Assembly (NCBI RefSeq): GCF_003963535.1
Contig: NZ_CP034539.1
Location: 7,316,001-7,380,000 of the forward strand
Direction: 5' to 3'
From: Streptomyces cyaneochromogenes
GTDB lineage: Bacteria; Actinomycetota; Actinomycetes; Streptomycetales; Streptomycetaceae
Length of the DNA stretch: 64,000 bases
Translations under genes and position numbers: made by a program
The notes under the pieces: generated by a model
Databases searched by the model: none
What the model was told of the DNA's origin: nothing
What the model saw: the letters and a program-made list of their open reading frames with translations, nothing else
Shown: piece by piece, positions 61,866 through 64,000 of the stretch
How the letters are laid out: every line of letters starts with the position of its first letter
Numbering within the stretch: position 1 is the stretch's first letter

Positions 61866-63593
61866 TCAGTCGGTTGTCGGAAGGGCGACCAGCGTGTACG
61901 CCTGTTCCCCGGCGAGCACGCTCGGCTTCGCCTCGGACACATAGAGCCGGTCCTTGTTCCAGAAGGGCATGGCGGAGATGGACATGCCCTTGTCGACCTT
62001 CTCCGGGTACTCGACGACGGTGTTCATCGCACCGTCCTCGGCACCGAACTCGACGAGCTCGGCCCCCTTGTCGTTGTCATTGTTGGTCACGTAGGCCAGG
62101 ATGCGATCGCTTCCGGCCGCCGGCAGCGGGTAGTACTCCTTGAACTGGACCGACTCCGTTTTCCACAGCTGCTTACCGCTGTCGAGGTCGTACGCGACCA
62201 TGAGGCCCTTGCTGTTCCCCTCGGACACGCCCATCACGAACGTGTCACCGAAGACGCCGGCCTCCGGCCAGCGACCGCCGTCCGAGCCGTGAGTCTGGAG
62301 GTATTCGGCGGGCTTGGCGGGGGAGAACTCGCTGCGTACCTTCCCTGTCTTGTCGTCGAGGGAGAAGAGCGCTTCTCCGTTGTCGCCTTCCCGGATCATG
62401 ACGATGGGAGAGGTCGAAAGGACGTTGCCGCTGGAGAGCTCGCCGAAGCTGTCTTCGGGAATCTCGTGACGGTAGGTCCAGCGGGGCTTACCGGTGGCCG
62501 GGTCGACCAGCGAGACCTCGTCCCATCCATCGCCCCAGTCGGGGTCGTCGGGGTCGTTGATCTGGCAGTGACGGACCCTGAGCAGCGCCTCGCCACCGCT
62601 GAAGCCGCCGCTGGGGCAGTCAGCCGTCGCGAACCGCTTCGGGTTCCAGGCCGGGGTGCCGTCGGCCGCCTTCAGGGCAAGCGCCGTGTTTCCGCCATTG
62701 ATGAGGACGACATCGCCGGCACGAGCGACCGACGCACCGTCCGAGGAGTCACCCAGGCTGATCTTCTTGTCCCAGAGCTCCTTGCCGGTGTTGAGGTCGT
62801 ATGCCACGACGTGGTCGCAGGCCTTGCCCTCACCATGGGTGACGACGCCGATGTCGCCCGAGGAGTACTCGGGCGCGATGCACGAATGGTTGCTGCCGCC
62901 GGGGAGGGACGTGGCCCACAGCTGCTTCCCGGTATCGAGGTCGTACGCCTTCACACCGCCGGTCAGGACCTGGACCACCGCCTTGTCGGTAAACCAGGTG
63001 CCCCGGTTGCCGTCGATGTTCGAGCCGACGGAATTTCCCGCAGGCTTGGGGGCGGCAACACTCCACAGCACGTTGTTGCTGGCCGAGCCGACGAACATGT
63101 ACCAGGCCCCGTAACCGGCCCCGCTCAGGACGAGTACGGCCATGACGAGCAGCACGATCATCCCGACCGGCTTCTTGCGCGCGTTCCCATGGTGAGGCGG
63201 GCCGACGGGGCCTGCAGGACCCCCGGGTGCGCCGTAGCCGTACCCCTGCGGGGGCTGCTGGGGGTAGCCGGGGCCCTGCTGAGGTTGCTGCGGGTGTCCG
63301 TACCCCTGCGGGGGCTGTTGGGGATGGCCGTAACCCTGCGGCGGCTGTTGGGGATAGCCGTACCCGGGCGGGGGTGCCTGCGGCGGCCCAGGCTGCGGGG
63401 CCTGCTGCGGCGCACCGTACCCGTATTGCTGAGGAGGCTGCGGAGGCTGTGGCGGGCTCTGCGGCGGGCCCTGAGGCGGGCTCTGCGGCGGCGCCGGAGG
63501 CTGCTGGGGGTAGCCGTATCCCGGCGGGGGTACGGGCGGTGGAGGCTGCTGGCCGTACCCGCCGCCGGCTCCCTGCATACCGTCTGTGGACAT
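61866..63593 (-). CDS. Membrane-anchored PQQ-like beta-propeller protein
   Basis: A 575-aa protein: about 140 Pro/Gln/Tyr/Gly residues with GYGYPQQPP-type repeats, a transmembrane helix (about 142-163) and an extracytoplasmic propeller with repeated blades (VKAYDLDTGKQLWATSLPGG, VAYDLNTGKELWDK, MVAYDLDSGKQLWKTESVQ). The blades match the PQQ/BamB-like fold; no cofactor is implied. It starts one base inside the stop of the upstream metallopeptidase gene (TGATG). Likely a surface scaffold. Confidence 0.9.
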   Translation of the reverse strand: MSTDGMQGAGGGYGQQPPPPVPPPGYGYPQQPPAPPQSPPQGPPQSPPQPPQPPQQYGYGAPQQAPQPGPPQAPPPGYGYPQQPPQGYGHPQQPPQGYGHPQQPQQGPGYPQQPPQGYGYGAPGGPAGPVGPPHHGNARKKPVGMIVLLVMAVLVLSGAGYGAWYMFVGSASNNVLWSVAAPKPAGNSVGSNIDGNRGTWFTDKAVVQVLTGGVKAYDLDTGKQLWATSLPGGSNHSCIAPEYSSGDIGVVTHGEGKACDHVVAYDLNTGKELWDKKISLGDSSDGASVARAGDVVLINGGNTALALKAADGTPAWNPKRFATADCPSGGFSGGEALLRVRHCQINDPDDPDWGDGWDEVSLVDPATGKPRWTYRHEIPEDSFGELSSGNVLSTSPIVMIREGDNGEALFSLDDKTGKVRSEFSPAKPAEYLQTHGSDGGRWPEAGVFGDTFVMGVSEGNSKGLMVAYDLDSGKQLWKTESVQFKEYYPLPAAGSDRILAYVTNNDNDKGAELVEFGAEDGAMNTVVEYPEKVDKGMSISAMPFWNKDRLYVSEAKPSVLAGEQAYTLVALPTTD

Positions 63594-64000
63594 CAGCTGT
63601 TGCTCCTCACGTAACGGGCCCAGGCGGCCTCGAACTCGCTCTTGCCCATGCCCGTGGCCTCGCGCAGCTGCTGGTCGAGCTGGTCAGGGTTGTCGTAGTG
63701 GTCGGTGACGAACTTCAACGCAGCGGCCTCGCCGCCCTTTTCGGCGATGAACCGGATGGCCATGTAGCTGAGCGTGTAATTCGTGGAGACCTCGTCGTCG
63801 AACCCGGCTTCATTGGGCAGCGAGCCCCCGAACGCCTTACCGGTGACGTCGTTCCGGATGCTCCATTCGCCGAGCTCGCGGTCGAAACGGAACGCCATGT
63901 AATCGGCGAAACCCTCCACGACCCACCAGTTCGTGTAGGTCTCGGAGTCGAAGCCGGAAGCACCCTCGAGCGGCTGGACGATGGCGTGCGCGAACTCGTG
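63593..64000 (-). CDS. HExxH metallopeptidase, C-terminal part, cut by the window edge
   Basis: The visible 135 residues begin at the edge with HEFAHAIVQPLEG, an HExxH zinc site, and continue with WWVVEGFADYMAFRFDRELG, where the Glu of EGFADY is the expected third ligand of a gluzincin. The layout fits the peptidase-MA-like family of actinobacterial membrane proteins. The N-terminus lies to the right of the window. Translationally coupled to the propeller gene. Confidence 0.82.
   Translation of the reverse strand, partial: HEFAHAIVQPLEGASGFDSETYTNWWVVEGFADYMAFRFDRELGEWSIRNDVTGKAFGGSLPNEAGFDDEVSTNYTLSYMAIRFIAEKGGEAAALKFVTDHYDNPDQLDQQLREATGMGKSEFEAAWARYVRSNS

Overview
The window is high-GC actinobacterial chromosome with GTG starts, ATGA/GTGA gene overlaps and dense coding. 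WhiB, DUF397 and the gene order rimP-nusA-ylxR-infB-DUF503-rbfA-truB-(trypsin-like/ATPase)-ribF followed by a type VII secretion (T7SS/ESX) locus point to Streptomyces or a close relative. That is family-level recognition; no search was run.

Region 1 (1-4.9 kb): a translationally coupled trio (ECF-like sigma factor, unknown protein, WhiB-like regulator), an unknown protein, and a reverse-strand group (APH-like pseudokinase, ferritin-like protein, lipoprotein).

Region 2 (5.1-17.4 kb): the translation and ribosome-maturation operon rimP, nusA, ylxR, infB, DUF503, rbfA, truB. It is followed by a large protein joining a trypsin-like domain without its catalytic serine to a P-loop ATPase and a helical C-terminus, and then by ribF. 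Strong hairpins end infB, truB and ribF.

Region 3 (17.5-33.6 kb): the T7SS core. It holds a SCO5717-like MinD/ParA ATPase with a repetitive Pro/Gln/Tyr N-terminus, a DUF397 protein, a conserved partner of EccE, divergent eccE/eccB, two WXG100 proteins (EsxB/EsxA-like), three mycosin proteases and further WXG100-like proteins. EccC and EccD are not in the window and should lie outside it, most likely to the right.

Region 4 (34.5-58.9 kb): the accessory T7SS region. Two paralogous three-gene cassettes (small helical protein, large WXG protein, ~236-aa protein) lie in opposite orientations. Around them are large WXG substrates, membrane-anchored unknowns, paralogous small membrane proteins, decayed copies of these, and insertion sequences: an intact IS5-type element, an IS110 element nested inside an IS630 element, and an ISL3-type remnant.

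Region 5 (58.9-64.0 kb): a reverse-strand set with a fourth mycosin and its membrane-anchored partner, a small protein, a beta-propeller membrane protein and the C-terminus of an HExxH metallopeptidase cut by the window edge.

The most distinctive content is the expanded T7SS locus: four mycosins, two mycosin/partner pairs, two cassettes, and Pro/Gln/Tyr-rich tails of similar composition on the ATPase, two mycosins, one mycosin partner and the propeller protein. The IS-rich stretch at 42-52 kb appears to be where the accessory part is turning over.
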